A stretch of 64,000 bases of DNA. It comes from Streptomyces sp. NBC_01232. Lineage in GTDB: Bacteria; Actinomycetota; Actinomycetes; Streptomycetales; Streptomycetaceae. Where the stretch lies: positions 4,389,501 to 4,453,500 of the forward strand of contig NZ_CP108518.1 in NCBI RefSeq assembly GCF_035989885.1, given 5' to 3'. This document shows positions 25,453 through 34,176 of this stretch, piece after piece. The translations under genes were made by a program, and so were the position numbers. Position 1 is the stretch's first letter. Each line of letters begins with the position of its first letter. Below the pieces are notes generated by a model, which saw only the letters and a program-made list of their open reading frames with translations, searched no databases and was not told the origin of the DNA.

Positions 25453-26852
25453 GCGGCGCCGTGAGCGCCTCCCCCGACAGGGCCGGCATACCCGCCGATC
25501 CGCCGGGCGGCGGGCGGGCCGTCGCCGTCTGGAGCATCGGCGTCGCCGTCTACTTCGTTGCGGTGATCTTCCGTACCAGCCTGGGCGTGGCCGGCCTCGA
25601 CGCCGCCGACCGCTTCCACGTGGGCGCCTCGGCGCTGGCCACCTTCTCCCTCCTCCAACTGCTCGTCTACGCGGGCATGCAGATCCCGGTCGGCCTCATG
25701 GTCGACCGGCTCGGCACCAAGAAAGTGCTGACCCTGGGCGCGGTCCTCTTCACCGTCGGCCAGCTGGGCTTCGCGCTGTCGCCCTCCTACGGGATGGCCC
25801 TCGCCGCGCGGGCACTGCTCGGCTGCGGCGACGCGATGACCTTCATCTCGGTGCTGCGGCTCGGCACCCGGTGGTTCCCGGCCCGGCGCGGGCCGCTCAT
25901 GGCGCAGCTGGCCGGGCTCGTCGGCATGGCGGGCAACCTCGTCTCCACCCTCGTCCTCGCCCCCGTGCTGCACGGGGTCGGCTGGACCGCCGCCTTCGCG
26001 GGCAGCGCGGTGGCGGGCCTGGTGGTCCTCGTCCCGCTGGTGCTGTTCCTGCGCGACCACCCCGAGGGGTACGGGCCGAAGCCCGCGCCGGGCGGTACGG
26101 CGGCCGCCGGGCCAGGCGGGGGCTCCGGCGGGTTCGTGCGCCGCCAGATCCGGGAGTCCTGGGCCGAACCCGGCACCCGGCTCGGCCTGTGGGTGCACTT
26201 CACCACGCAGTTCCCCGCGATGGTGTTCCTGCTGCTGTGGGGGATGCCGTTCCTGGTCGAGGCGCAGGGGCTGTCACGGACCACCGCGGGCGGGCTGCTG
26301 ACCCTGGTCGTCGCCTCGAACATGGCGCTCGGGCTGGTCTACGGACAGGTCGTGGGCCGCCGCCAGTCCGCGCGCATCCCGCTCGCCCTGGGCACGGTCG
26401 GCCTCACGGCCCTGCTGTGGGCGGCGGTCCTCGTGTACCCGGGCGACCGGGCGCCGATGTGGCTGCTGGTCTCCCTCTGCCTGGTCCTGGGCACCTGCGG
26501 ACCGGCGTCGATGATCGGCTTCGACTTCGCCCGCCCGGCCAACCCGGCGGAGCGCCAGGGCACCGCCTCCGGGATCACGAACATGGGCGGCTTCATCGCG
26601 TCCATGACCACGCTGCTGACGGTGGGCGTCCTGCTGGACGCCACCGGCGACAACTTCCGCATCGCCTTCTCCACGGTCTTCGTCCTCGAAGCGGTGGGCG
26701 TCATCAGCATCCTGCGGCTGCGCCCCCGCGCCCTGGCCCGCGAGGCGGACCGGGTCCGCCTCACGATCCCCGCCCAGGATCCGGAACAGAAGCCGGAGCC
26801 GGTGCCCCGGGCGTGCCCGCTCCCGGAAACAGCCGGGCGCGAGGCGCCGTAG
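25449..26852 (+). CDS. Major facilitator superfamily transporter
   Basis: The 467-residue protein has 12 predicted membrane segments. The first is AVAVWSIGVAVYFVAVIFRTSLG. The loop 2-3 MFS signature is VGLMVDRLGTKKVLTLG, and the fourth segment contains ALLGCGDAMTFISVLRLGTRWFPARRGP. A long cytoplasmic loop of about 50 residues separates the two halves. The pattern resembles nitrate/hexuronate-type MFS importers. The GTG at 25449 overlaps the GntR stop by 4 bases; a second GTG at 25461 is possible. Its substrate is probably the GntR ligand, which is unknown. Confidence 0.88.
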   Translation: MSGAVSASPDRAGIPADPPGGGRAVAVWSIGVAVYFVAVIFRTSLGVAGLDAADRFHVGASALATFSLLQLLVYAGMQIPVGLMVDRLGTKKVLTLGAVLFTVGQLGFALSPSYGMALAARALLGCGDAMTFISVLRLGTRWFPARRGPLMAQLAGLVGMAGNLVSTLVLAPVLHGVGWTAAFAGSAVAGLVVLVPLVLFLRDHPEGYGPKPAPGGTAAAGPGGGSGGFVRRQIRESWAEPGTRLGLWVHFTTQFPAMVFLLLWGMPFLVEAQGLSRTTAGGLLTLVVASNMALGLVYGQVVGRRQSARIPLALGTVGLTALLWAAVLVYPGDRAPMWLLVSLCLVLGTCGPASMIGFDFARPANPAERQGTASGITNMGGFIASMTTLLTVGVLLDATGDNFRIAFSTVFVLEAVGVISILRLRPRALAREADRVRLTIPAQDPEQKPEPVPRACPLPETAGREAP

Positions 26853-26927
26853 GGCCACGTCCGCCGGGGTGCCCGGCGGACGGGCTGCCCGCCGGCCGGG
26901 CGCGGGTCCTCGTACCGGCCGCTCCCG

Positions 26928-27758
26928 CTACGGGGTCACGGAGAACTGCGTGAGGATCGCGTCCGCCAGCTCGACGTCGCCCTCCACCTTCACCCGGTCG
27001 GCGACGGTGTGCGCCCGCACCCGGCCGGCCGCGAGGCGCACGTACGTCTCCCAGTCCAGGGTCAGGGTCACCGCCGGGCCCAGCGACGGCGACTTGTCCA
27101 CCGTGCCGCGGCCGTCCGCGTCCACCCGCACCGTCCGCATGAACTCCAGCTGACCGTGCACGTCGATCACCACCGCCGAGTTCGCGGGTGCCCCCGCCTT
27201 CTTGGCCACCACCTTCGGCAGCCCGGCCAGGAGGAGGTCCTGCGCCACGTGCGCACCCGGCGAGTCCCAGTTCCCCGGCATCCCCAGCGCCCACCGCAGG
27301 TCCTGCTCGTGGATCCACACGTCGAACGCCCGCAGCCGCAGCGCCTGCTCCAGCGTCACCTGGTCACCGAGCGGCCCGCGGACCATCGTGGCCGGATCCC
27401 GCTTCTCGTTCCGCAGCTGCCGCGCGCGGCGGATCACGGTGTATTCGAGCTCCGAGGTCATCTCCGGCGCGGTGTGGTGACGGCGTACGTCGACCTGCAC
27501 CTCCATGTACCGGCTGAACTCGTCCACCACGTGGCGCAGGTCCCGCGCCACGGTGTGGATCGGTCGCGGGTCGCCGAGCTGCTCGCACTCGATGCCGATG
27601 ATGTGTGACACGACATCACGGACCGACCAGCCGGGACACGGCGTCGCCCGGTTCCACTCGCCCTCCGTCAGCGGGAGGACCAACTCGGATATCGCCTCGA
27701 TGGAGTGCGTCCACGCGTCGGCATAGGGCTGGAGGGCGGGATGCGGATGGACGGTCAA
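26928..27758 (-). CDS. Maleylpyruvate isomerase-family (mycothiol-dependent) protein
   Basis: The 276-residue protein has the DinB-like four-helix N-terminal domain of the family (WTHSIEAISELVLPLTEGEWNRATPCPGWSVRDVVSHIIGIE). Conserved metal-site histidines lie in SHIIG and in DVWIHEQDLRWAL. A C-terminal SCP2-like alpha/beta part ends the protein. Mycothiol is the thiol cofactor of actinomycetes, and members are isomerases or thiol S-transferases acting on unknown electrophiles. The start appears to be TTG at 27758, with CGAGGGG 5 bases upstream; no ATG or GTG fits as well. It is divergent from the nitrilase-type gene. Confidence 0.87.
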   Translation of the reverse strand: MTVHPHPALQPYADAWTHSIEAISELVLPLTEGEWNRATPCPGWSVRDVVSHIIGIECEQLGDPRPIHTVARDLRHVVDEFSRYMEVQVDVRRHHTAPEMTSELEYTVIRRARQLRNEKRDPATMVRGPLGDQVTLEQALRLRAFDVWIHEQDLRWALGMPGNWDSPGAHVAQDLLLAGLPKVVAKKAGAPANSAVVIDVHGQLEFMRTVRVDADGRGTVDKSPSLGPAVTLTLDWETYVRLAAGRVRAHTVADRVKVEGDVELADAILTQFSVTP

Positions 27759-27908
27759 CGGGACCCCTCGCGGTGCTGTTCAATGGCGCGTTTTAAGAAG
27801 CTGTGGACTCAGTTTCCAAAACTACGCTGCCGGTGAGCACCCCGGCAGTGCTTTCGTGTGACGATCGTAGGCCCGAGTTGACGGCTTGAACGCCAGGACG
27901 GTGGTAGT

Positions 27909-28685
27909 GTGCGCGCCTCGCTGATCCAAATCGCAGTGAACGAGGGCGAGTCGGTGTCTTCCCGACGTGCCCGCGTGGCCGAGCTCGTACGGGAGCAGGC
28001 GGACGCCGATCTCGTCGTCCTGCCGGAGCTGTGGCCGGTCGGCGCATTCGCGTACGAGCAGTTCGAGACCGAGGCCGAACCACTGGACGGCCCGACCTAC
28101 GAGGCCATGTCCAAGGCGGCGCGCGACGCCGGCGTCTGGCTGCACGCGGGCTCGGTCGTGGAGCGCGCGGGCGACGGCTCCCTCTACAACACCGCCCTCG
28201 TCCTGTCCCCGGCGGGCGAGCTGGCCGCCACCTACCGGAAGATCCACCGCTTCGGCTTCGACCAGGGCGAGGCGGTCCTGATGTCGGCCGGCGACTCCCT
28301 GACCACGGTGGAGCTGCCGGAGCAGACCCTCGGCATCGCCACCTGCTACGACCTGCGCTTCCCGGAGCTGTTCCGCGGCCTCGTCGACGCCGGGGCCACC
28401 ACGATGGTCGTCGCCGCGGGCTGGCCCGCGCGCCGCCGCTCGCACTGGACCCTGCTCAGCCGGGCACGCGCCGTGGAGGACCAGTCCTACGTCCTGGCCT
28501 GCGGACTGGCCGGCACCCACGCGGGCGTGGAACAGGCCGGGCACAGCCTGGTGGTGGACCCGTGGGGCGAGGTCCTGGCGGAGGCGGGCCCCGGCGAGGA
28601 GGTCCTCACCGTGGACCTCGACCCGGCCAAGGTCCCCGAGACCCGGTCCCAGTTCCCGGCCCTGAAGGACCGGCGCCTGCGCTGA
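27909..28685 (+). CDS. Carbon-nitrogen hydrolase (nitrilase superfamily)
   Basis: The 258-residue enzyme carries the nitrilase triad: E40 in VVLPELWPVG, K111 in YRKIHRFGF and C146 in ATCYDLRFPELFR. Its length and the YRKIH/CYDLRFPE wording match the omega-amidase/Nit2 branch, which hydrolyses small amides such as alpha-ketoglutaramate. The exact substrate is not fixed by the sequence. The GTG at 27909 has AGGA about 10 bases upstream. The divergent region with the mycothiol-family gene is 150 bases and includes an AT-rich stretch (about 27788-27830) likely to hold both promoters. Confidence 0.93.
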   Translation: MRASLIQIAVNEGESVSSRRARVAELVREQADADLVVLPELWPVGAFAYEQFETEAEPLDGPTYEAMSKAARDAGVWLHAGSVVERAGDGSLYNTALVLSPAGELAATYRKIHRFGFDQGEAVLMSAGDSLTTVELPEQTLGIATCYDLRFPELFRGLVDAGATTMVVAAGWPARRRSHWTLLSRARAVEDQSYVLACGLAGTHAGVEQAGHSLVVDPWGEVLAEAGPGEEVLTVDLDPAKVPETRSQFPALKDRRLR

Positions 28686-28811
28686 CGGGATGCCGGTGCC
28701 CGCGGCGCCCGCGCAATCCCCGGCGCCCCCGATTGGCGCCGGGGTGAGCGGGCAGACGAAGGGGACGGGCGGCGCCGGCCGCCCGGCACACGAGGAGGAG
28801 GCGGGTACGCC

Positions 28812-29123
28812 GTGACGGACGACGAAGAGGTCGTGCTGGAGGCCGCCCTGGAGCCGCACGAGCCCTCCGCCGCGGAGGTCGAGGCCCGCCGGCGGGTCCG
28901 GGAGCGGGCCACCGGGATGACCCACCACAGGGCACAGGCCGCCCTGGAGACGGTGCTCGCGGACGCCGGCGACCTGGAGTCCGCCGCCGCGGCCGTCCGC
29001 GCCGAGGCCGCGGAGTGGCAGCGCATCACCGACCTCCTGCTCGACCACGGAGGCCCGTACGCGCCGGAGACCGACGCCTACGTCCAGGGCCAGCTCACGG
29101 CACGGGAACAGCACCGGGACTGA
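28812..29123 (+). CDS. Small acidic hypothetical protein
   Basis: This is a 103-residue helical, acidic protein (DDEEVVLEAALEPHEPSAAEVEARRRVRERATG at the start, then two Ala-rich helices) that I cannot assign. A GTG at 28812 has GGAGGAGG about 10 bases upstream, a good site, and the codon usage is typical. It follows the nitrilase gene after 126 bases. Its last 29 bases overlap the convergent LURP-like gene. Confidence 0.7.
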   Translation: MTDDEEVVLEAALEPHEPSAAEVEARRRVRERATGMTHHRAQAALETVLADAGDLESAAAAVRAEAAEWQRITDLLLDHGGPYAPETDAYVQGQLTAREQHRD

Positions 29124-29616
29124 CCGCGTCCTCCCGCTCCTTCTCCGCCATCCGGATCACGCACACGGCGACCGCGATCAGCAGCGCCGCGTCCGCGTCC
29201 TCCCGGACCACGTCCACCGCGTACGTCTCGCGGAGCCGGTACCACTGGCGCGAGACCAGCGCGAGCAGCTCCCCGTCGTACTCGACCTTGAACTCGCGGT
29301 CCAGGATCCGCCCGCTGACGTCGAGCTCGGTGCCCTCGGCCAGGGTGACGCGGAAGTGGCCCCGCACCAGCGAGAGCCGCTTGCGGCGGATCACCGCGAG
29401 CCGCTGTTCGTCCTGCTCCAGGGTCATCGCGTCCCGCAGCGTGAAGAGCTTCTCCCGCAGGGTGATCAGGATCTGCCCGGCCGGATCCTTCAGCTCCAGC
29501 GTGTCCCGGAAGGACAGCGCCTTCCCGTCGACGAGGAAGGCGTGCCGGCCGTCCTCGTCCTCGATCCAGTAGTCGTCCCCGATGGCCAGCATTTTGTCCC
29601 GTACGAGGTATTTCAT
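29095..29616 (-). CDS. LURP-one-related (tubby-like fold) protein
   Basis: The 173-residue protein shows the LURP-one/DUF567 pattern. It opens YLVRDKMLAIGDDYWIEDEDGRHAFLVDGKALSFRDTLELKDPAG and continues ILITLREKLFTLRDAM. Later strands are SLVRGHFRVTLAEGTELDVSGRILDREFKVE and EVSRQW-like VSRQWYRLRETYAVDV. It ends in a hydrophobic helix (ALLIAVAVCVIRMAEKE). Such proteins fold as a beta-barrel around a central helix and are related to scramblases; the bacterial function is unknown. The start at 29616 is divergent from the ATP-grasp-like gene 32 bases away. Confidence 0.88.
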   Translation of the reverse strand: MKYLVRDKMLAIGDDYWIEDEDGRHAFLVDGKALSFRDTLELKDPAGQILITLREKLFTLRDAMTLEQDEQRLAVIRRKRLSLVRGHFRVTLAEGTELDVSGRILDREFKVEYDGELLALVSRQWYRLRETYAVDVVREDADAALLIAVAVCVIRMAEKEREDAVSPGAVPVP

Positions 29617-29648
29617 GCGCTGATCAGTGCCCGCGATAGGTTGCCCTC

Positions 29649-30461
29649 ATGCCCCTGCTCTACGTGACCGACCTGGCGTACCCCGCACGCGGCCGCCGCT
29701 ACTGCGACGAGGACATATTCCTCACGTCCCGGCTGCGCGCCGCGTTCGACCTGGCCCTGTGCCATCCCGCCGACGCGGAGGCCATGCTGCCGCTCGGCTT
29801 CGACGCGGTGATCGTCCGCAACAGCGGCCCGGTCCTGCACTACCAGGAGGCCTACGACTCCTTCCGCGCGGCCGCCCTCGCCACCGGGACCCGCGTCTAC
29901 AACCCGCTCACCGGCCGCGGCGACATGGCGGGCAAGCAGTACCTGCTCGACCTGACGGCCTCCGGCCACCCGGTCATCCCGACGATCGACGACCCGGCCC
30001 GGCTGGCGGAACTGCCGCGGGTGGCGCAGTACGCGGTCAAGCCGAAGCAGGGCGCCGACTCCATCGGCCTGACCTTCACCGCGACACCGGACGGCCCGGC
30101 CGGGGCCGTGCTGATCCAGCCGCGCATCGACTTCACGTACGAGGTGTCCTTCTACTTCGTCGACGACGCCTTCCAGTACGCGCTGTACGCCCCCGATCCG
30201 GCCCGCCGCTGGGAGCTGGAGCTCTACACCCCGACCGGGGAGGACCTGGCCTTCGCCCGCTCCTTCGTCGCCTGGAACACCCTCGACCACGGCATCCAGC
30301 GCGTGGACGCCTGCCGCGCGCCGTCGGGCGAACTGCTCCTGGTCGAGCTGGAGGACCTGAACCCGTACCTGTCCCTGGACCTCGTCCCGGCGCCGGTGCA
30401 GGACGCCTTCGTCGAGGCGCTCACGGGGTCCCTCCACGCCTTCCTCGGCACCAACCCCTGA
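29649..30461 (+). CDS. ATP-grasp-like protein
   Basis: This 270-residue protein looks like a compact ATP-grasp enzyme. It has an N-terminal Rossmann-like part (LLYVTDLAYPARGRRYCDEDIFLTSRLRAAFDL) and NPLTGRGDMAGKQYLLDLTASGHPVIPT. The ATP-binding strand follows as YAVKPKQGADSIGL, and VLIQPRIDFTYEVSFYF comes next. The metal-binding end is LLLVELEDLNPYLSLD, where E and N would hold Mg. Such enzymes join a carboxylate to an amine through an acyl phosphate. The substrates are unknown, and no peptide or biosynthetic partner is nearby. The ATG at 29649 is preceded only by a weak AGGTTG. Confidence 0.72.
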   Translation: MPLLYVTDLAYPARGRRYCDEDIFLTSRLRAAFDLALCHPADAEAMLPLGFDAVIVRNSGPVLHYQEAYDSFRAAALATGTRVYNPLTGRGDMAGKQYLLDLTASGHPVIPTIDDPARLAELPRVAQYAVKPKQGADSIGLTFTATPDGPAGAVLIQPRIDFTYEVSFYFVDDAFQYALYAPDPARRWELELYTPTGEDLAFARSFVAWNTLDHGIQRVDACRAPSGELLLVELEDLNPYLSLDLVPAPVQDAFVEALTGSLHAFLGTNP

Positions 30462-30489
30462 TGTCAGACCCGGCTGTCAGGCTTTCCCC

Positions 30490-31017
30490 ATGGACAAGCA
30501 GACGTTCTGGAAGCTGATCGAGACGGCCCGCGCCGACGCGCAGCCGCAGGAGGTGGCCTCGCGCGCGGCGCAGCTCCTCGCGGACCGGGCGGCGACGGAG
30601 ATAGCCGCGTCCCAGCAGGTGCTGTGGGACCTGCTGGCGGAGTCCTACCGGGCGCCGCTCTGGGCCGCCGCCTACGTGATCAACGGCGGCTGCTCGGACG
30701 ACGGCTTCGACTACTTCCGGGGCTGGCTCCTCACCCAGGGCCAGGAGGTCTTCGAGGCGGCCCTGGCCGACCCCGACTCGCTGGCCGCGCACGCCGCGGT
30801 CCGCGAGGCCGCGGCGGAGGGCCTGGAGCTGGAGGACGAGAGCACCCTGTCGATCGCCTGGACCGCCTACCGGGCCGCCGTCGGCCGGGAACTGCCCGCG
30901 GACTCCTTCACGATCAGCTACCCGGCCCTGGACCCGTCCTGGGACTTCGACTTCGACGACACCGACGAGATATCGGCCCGTCTGCCCCGGCTGAGCGCCC
31001 TCTTCGCCTACTCGTAG
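30490..31017 (+). CDS. DUF4240-domain protein
   Basis: The 175-residue protein starts MDKQTFWKLIETAR and carries AAYVINGGCSDDGFDYFRGWLLTQGQEVFEAALADPDSL, the hallmark of DUF4240. An acidic C-terminus follows (WDFDFDDTDEISARLPRLSALF). The family is widespread in actinomycetes; some members accompany WGR or toxin-associated genes, but the function is unknown. It follows the ATP-grasp-like gene after 28 bases, possibly in one transcript. Its end overlaps the convergent FMN-binding gene by 10 bases. Confidence 0.88.
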   Translation: MDKQTFWKLIETARADAQPQEVASRAAQLLADRAATEIAASQQVLWDLLAESYRAPLWAAAYVINGGCSDDGFDYFRGWLLTQGQEVFEAALADPDSLAAHAAVREAAAEGLELEDESTLSIAWTAYRAAVGRELPADSFTISYPALDPSWDFDFDDTDEISARLPRLSALFAYS

Positions 31018-31673
31018 CGGTAGAGCAGGCTCTCGAGCTCCTGCTGCCGGATCTCCTCGATCGTCAGACCGGGGAGATCCAGGTGGGCGAGGGTGATCTC
31101 GGCGGAACTGGGCACGGCGTCCTCGGCGAGCCACTGCTCCGGCTTCCACGCGTTGCTGCGCAGGAAGGCCTTGGGGCAGTGCTGGTAGGCCTCCTCGACC
31201 TCCACCACGATCGCGCTCCGAGGGGGCTTGCCGACGGAGGTCAGCTGCTCCAGCAGCAGCGGATCGGCAGACACGCAGGCCCGCCCGTTGACCCGCAGGG
31301 TGGTGGCCCGCCCGGGGATGACGAAGATCAGCCCGGCCCGGCCGGTCTCCACGATGTTGTGGGCGGTGTCGAGCCGCTTGTTGCCGGTGGCATCGGGCAG
31401 CGCGAGGGTGAACTCGTCCAGCACGGCCACGAATCCGGGCGGCCCGCCCCGGGGCGTGACATCACAGGTCCCGTCGGCCCCGGCACTGGCGACGAACACC
31501 AGCGACGACCGCCCGATGACGGCCCGGGCCCCCTCGTGAATCCGGTCCACGGCCTTCCGGCGCGCCATCTCGCCGGGACTCTCGTAGAGCTCCCGCAACC
31601 CGTCCGTGCTCTCCACGGCGGTAGCGCTCAAGGCCTCGAATATCCGCCCGCTCGGCGGCGTGCTGACTGTCAC
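31008..31673 (-). CDS. Pyridoxamine 5'-phosphate oxidase-family protein
   Basis: The 221-residue split-barrel flavoprotein has IGRSSLVFVASAGADGTCDVTPRGGPPGFVAVLDE. LALPDATGNKRLDTAHNIVETGRAGLIFVIPGRATTLRVNGRA and a C-terminal VEEAYQHCPKAFLRSNAW follow. This wording matches the MSMEG_1061-type FMN-dependent group of PPOX proteins. The C-terminal tail of about 40 residues (AHLDLPGLTIEEIRQQELESLLYRYE) is an added helical segment. The reaction is unknown. The GTG at 31673 has no strong ribosome-binding site. It overlaps the DUF4240 gene tail to tail by 10 bases. Confidence 0.88.
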   Translation of the reverse strand: MTVSTPPSGRIFEALSATAVESTDGLRELYESPGEMARRKAVDRIHEGARAVIGRSSLVFVASAGADGTCDVTPRGGPPGFVAVLDEFTLALPDATGNKRLDTAHNIVETGRAGLIFVIPGRATTLRVNGRACVSADPLLLEQLTSVGKPPRSAIVVEVEEAYQHCPKAFLRSNAWKPEQWLAEDAVPSSAEITLAHLDLPGLTIEEIRQQELESLLYRYE

Positions 31674-31698
31674 CCCGACACGCTACCGGGCGGGTCAA

Positions 31699-32063
31699 CT
31701 ACAGCCCGCCGGTGTCGAGATCGACCCCGAACGGCTCCGCGTCCAGGTGCTCGTTGCGCACGAACTCGCGCAGTGCCGCCTCGTGCCACTCGGGCACGGG
31801 GTCCGGGCCGTCGTCGGCCGCGGCCGGGAACTCCGCCCGGACCTGGGGCATCCGCAGGGACATGCCCGACCAGTACCGCGCCCGCGCAGCGCCGCCCGGG
31901 CGCGGTGCGCCCAGGTACGTCCGTCGGCGGGCTCCGGCTCGGGAGCGACCTCGATCCCGAGGACCCGTATGACGCCCGCCAGAGACCGGGCGAACACCTC
32001 CCGACGGTCCTCCGTGCTTCCCGGCAGTGCCATGAACTCCGCCGTCCGCCCGTCCCCGGTCAT
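31699..32063 (-). pseudogene. Frameshifted hypothetical gene (about 110-120 residues)
   Basis: An ATG at 32063 with a very good site (GGAGGAG, 6 bases) opens a normal-looking protein: MTGDGRTAEFMALPGSTEDRREVFARSLAGVIRVLGIEVA and on to RAALRG. In that frame the rest becomes a Cys/Ser/Arg-rich shadow. A different frame continues sensibly as RYWSGMSLRMPQVRAEFPAA and ends EPFGVDLDTGGL with a TAG at 31699. The switch lies near 31878-31890, in a run of alternating GCG/CGC where a 2-base insertion or a 1-base loss would explain it. It may be a real frameshift or a sequencing error. I do not recognise the family. Confidence 0.6.
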
Positions 32064-32142
32064 CCGCCGCTCCTCCGTCGTAGCCCGTGGCCTGCCGTAT
32101 GCGCGTGATCCGGTGTTCATACCCGGATGGCAAGCTTGAAGG

Positions 32143-33987
32143 ATGAACGATGCTGCCCCGGCGCCCACCCCCGCGCCCGCACCCCGCAAGCGTGCCCGTG
32201 TCCGTGCCCCCGAGCTGATCGGCAAGGGCGGCTGGATCAACACCGGCGGCAAGGATCTGAAGCTCGCCGACTTCCGAGGTCGCACATTGATCCTCGATTT
32301 TTGGACCTTCTGCTGCATCAACTGCCTGCACGTCCTCGACGAGCTGCGCGAGCTGGAGGAGAAGCACCGCGACACCGTCGTGATCATCGGTGTGCACTCG
32401 CCGAAGTTCGTGCACGAGGCCGAGCACGCCGCCGTGGTCGATGCCGTCGAGCGCTACCAGGTGCACCACCCCGTGCTGGACGATCCCGAGCTCGCGACCT
32501 GGAAGCAGTACGCCGTACGCGCCTGGCCCACGCTCGTCGTGATCGACCCCGAGGGGTACATCGTCGCCCAGCACGCCGGTGAGGGGCATGCGCACGCCAT
32601 CGCCCGGCTGGTCGAGGAGCTGGAGGCCGAGCACGAGGCCAAGGGCACGCTGCGGCGCGGGGACGGGCCCTACGTGGCGCCCGAGCCGGTGGCCGGCGCC
32701 CTGCGGTTCCCGGGGAAGGCGCTGCTGCTGCCCTCCGGGAACCTGCTGGTGTCCGACTCCACGCGGCACCAGCTCGTCGAGCTGGCCGCCGACGGCGAGA
32801 GCGTCGTACGCCGCATCGGCAGCGGCGAGCGCGGCTTCGCCGGGGACAGTTTCAGCGAGCCGCAGGGACTGGCGCTGCTGCCCGACGGCAAGGTCGTCGT
32901 CGCCGACACCGTCAACCACGCCCTGCGCACCTACGACCCGGCCACCGGGCAGGTCGAGACCGTCGCCGGCACCGGTCGGCAGTGGTGGCAGGGATCGCCG
33001 ACCTCCGGGCCGGCGCTGGAGGTGGACCTTTCCTCGCCGTGGGACGTGGCCTGGTGGCAGGGCCGGGTCTGGATCGCCATGGCCGGTGTGCACCAGCTGT
33101 GGACCTGGGACCCGCAGGCCGGGACGGTCGGGGTCGCGGCCGGCACGACCAACGAGGGACTGCTCGACGGGCCGGCCGCCGAGGCCTGGTTCGCCCAGCC
33201 CTCGGGGCTCGCGGCCGCCGGGGACCGGCTGTGGATCGCCGACTCCGAGACCAGCGCGCTGCGGTACGTGGAAGCCGGTGACGAGGGGTACGTCATCAAG
33301 TCGGCCGTCGGCACCGGGCTGTTCGACTTCGGGCACCGGGACGGCGACGCGGCCCAGGCGCTGCTCCAGCACCCGCTCGGCGTCACCGCCCTGCCCGACG
33401 GCTCGGTCGCGGTGTGCGACACGTACAACCACGCGCTGCGCCGCTTCGACCCCGCCACCGGGCAGGTCTCGACCCTGGCGACGGATCTGCGCGAGCCCAG
33501 CGACGCCGTGCTGGTGGGCGAGGACATCGTGGTCGTCGAGTCGGCCCGGCACCGGCTGACCCGGCTGCGCCTCCCGGAGGAGGCGGTACGGGTGGACGCG
33601 GTCGCCCACCGTACGCAGCGGGCCGCCACCGAGGTGGCGCCCGGCACCATCCGCCTCGACGTGGTCTTCCAGGCCCCGAGCGGGCAGAAGCTCGACACCC
33701 GCTACGGGCCCTCCACCCGGCTGCTCGTCTCCTCGACCCCGCCCGAGCTGCTGGCGGACGGAGAGGGAGCCGGGACCGACCTGTTCCGGGAGCTCGCGCT
33801 GAACCCGGACGTCACCGAGGGCGTCCTGCACGTCTCGGCGATGGCGGCGTCCTGCGACGACGACCCCGCCAACGAGTACCCGGCCTGCCACGTCCACCAG
33901 CAGGACTGGGGCGTGCCGGTCCGCGTCACCGCCGACGGCGCCGCCCGGCTGCCCCTCGTCCTCGCCGGGATGGACGCCGAGGGCTAG
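32143..33987 (+). CDS. Thioredoxin-like/NHL-repeat protein (NHLRC2-like)
   Basis: This 614-residue protein joins a thioredoxin fold (about 25-170) to an NHL-repeat beta-propeller (about 175-480) and a C-terminal beta domain. The thioredoxin part has the unusual redox motif FCCINCLH after LILDFWT, and the cis-Pro region VRAWPTLVVID. The propeller repeats read SEPQGLALLPDGKVVVADTVNHALRTYD and similar. This is the domain order of animal NHLRC2 and its bacterial homologues. There is no signal peptide, so it is probably cytosolic. Its role is not known; redox protection is a reasonable guess. The TAG stop lies on the edge of MITE-like element B. The ATG at 32143 has GAAGG very close upstream. Confidence 0.9.
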   Translation: MNDAAPAPTPAPAPRKRARVRAPELIGKGGWINTGGKDLKLADFRGRTLILDFWTFCCINCLHVLDELRELEEKHRDTVVIIGVHSPKFVHEAEHAAVVDAVERYQVHHPVLDDPELATWKQYAVRAWPTLVVIDPEGYIVAQHAGEGHAHAIARLVEELEAEHEAKGTLRRGDGPYVAPEPVAGALRFPGKALLLPSGNLLVSDSTRHQLVELAADGESVVRRIGSGERGFAGDSFSEPQGLALLPDGKVVVADTVNHALRTYDPATGQVETVAGTGRQWWQGSPTSGPALEVDLSSPWDVAWWQGRVWIAMAGVHQLWTWDPQAGTVGVAAGTTNEGLLDGPAAEAWFAQPSGLAAAGDRLWIADSETSALRYVEAGDEGYVIKSAVGTGLFDFGHRDGDAAQALLQHPLGVTALPDGSVAVCDTYNHALRRFDPATGQVSTLATDLREPSDAVLVGEDIVVVESARHRLTRLRLPEEAVRVDAVAHRTQRAATEVAPGTIRLDVVFQAPSGQKLDTRYGPSTRLLVSSTPPELLADGEGAGTDLFRELALNPDVTEGVLHVSAMAASCDDDPANEYPACHVHQQDWGVPVRVTADGAARLPLVLAGMDAEG

Positions 33988-34149
33988 GTCGTCTCTTTTG
34001 GATCTTGTCGGTCGGCCCGCGTCGTCCGGTGCCGTGCATCGCAAGGCGGAGGAGCGCCGTTGTACTGGACGTACTGCGGTGCTCCGACAACGCGGCGAGG
34101 TGCGGTGCCGGGCGACGCGGGCCCGGCAAGATCCGAAAGAGACGACCTA
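33985..34149. mobile_element. MITE-like element B (165 bp) with 23-bp terminal inverted repeats
   Basis: The ends (33985-34007 and 34127-34149) are 23-base inverted repeats with one mismatch, starting TAGGTCGTCTCTTTTGGATC. TA lies at both edges. The inside carries GTGCATCGCAAGGCGGAGG (34034-34052) and TCCGACAACGCGGCGAGG (34083-34100), the same motifs and spacing as element A at 18621, although the ends are unrelated. The left edge supplies the TAG stop of the NHL gene. It lies between convergent genes and could act as a terminator. Confidence 0.85.
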
Positions 34150-34176
34150 GATCGGGCCCGCGGCCTTCCCGGGGGC

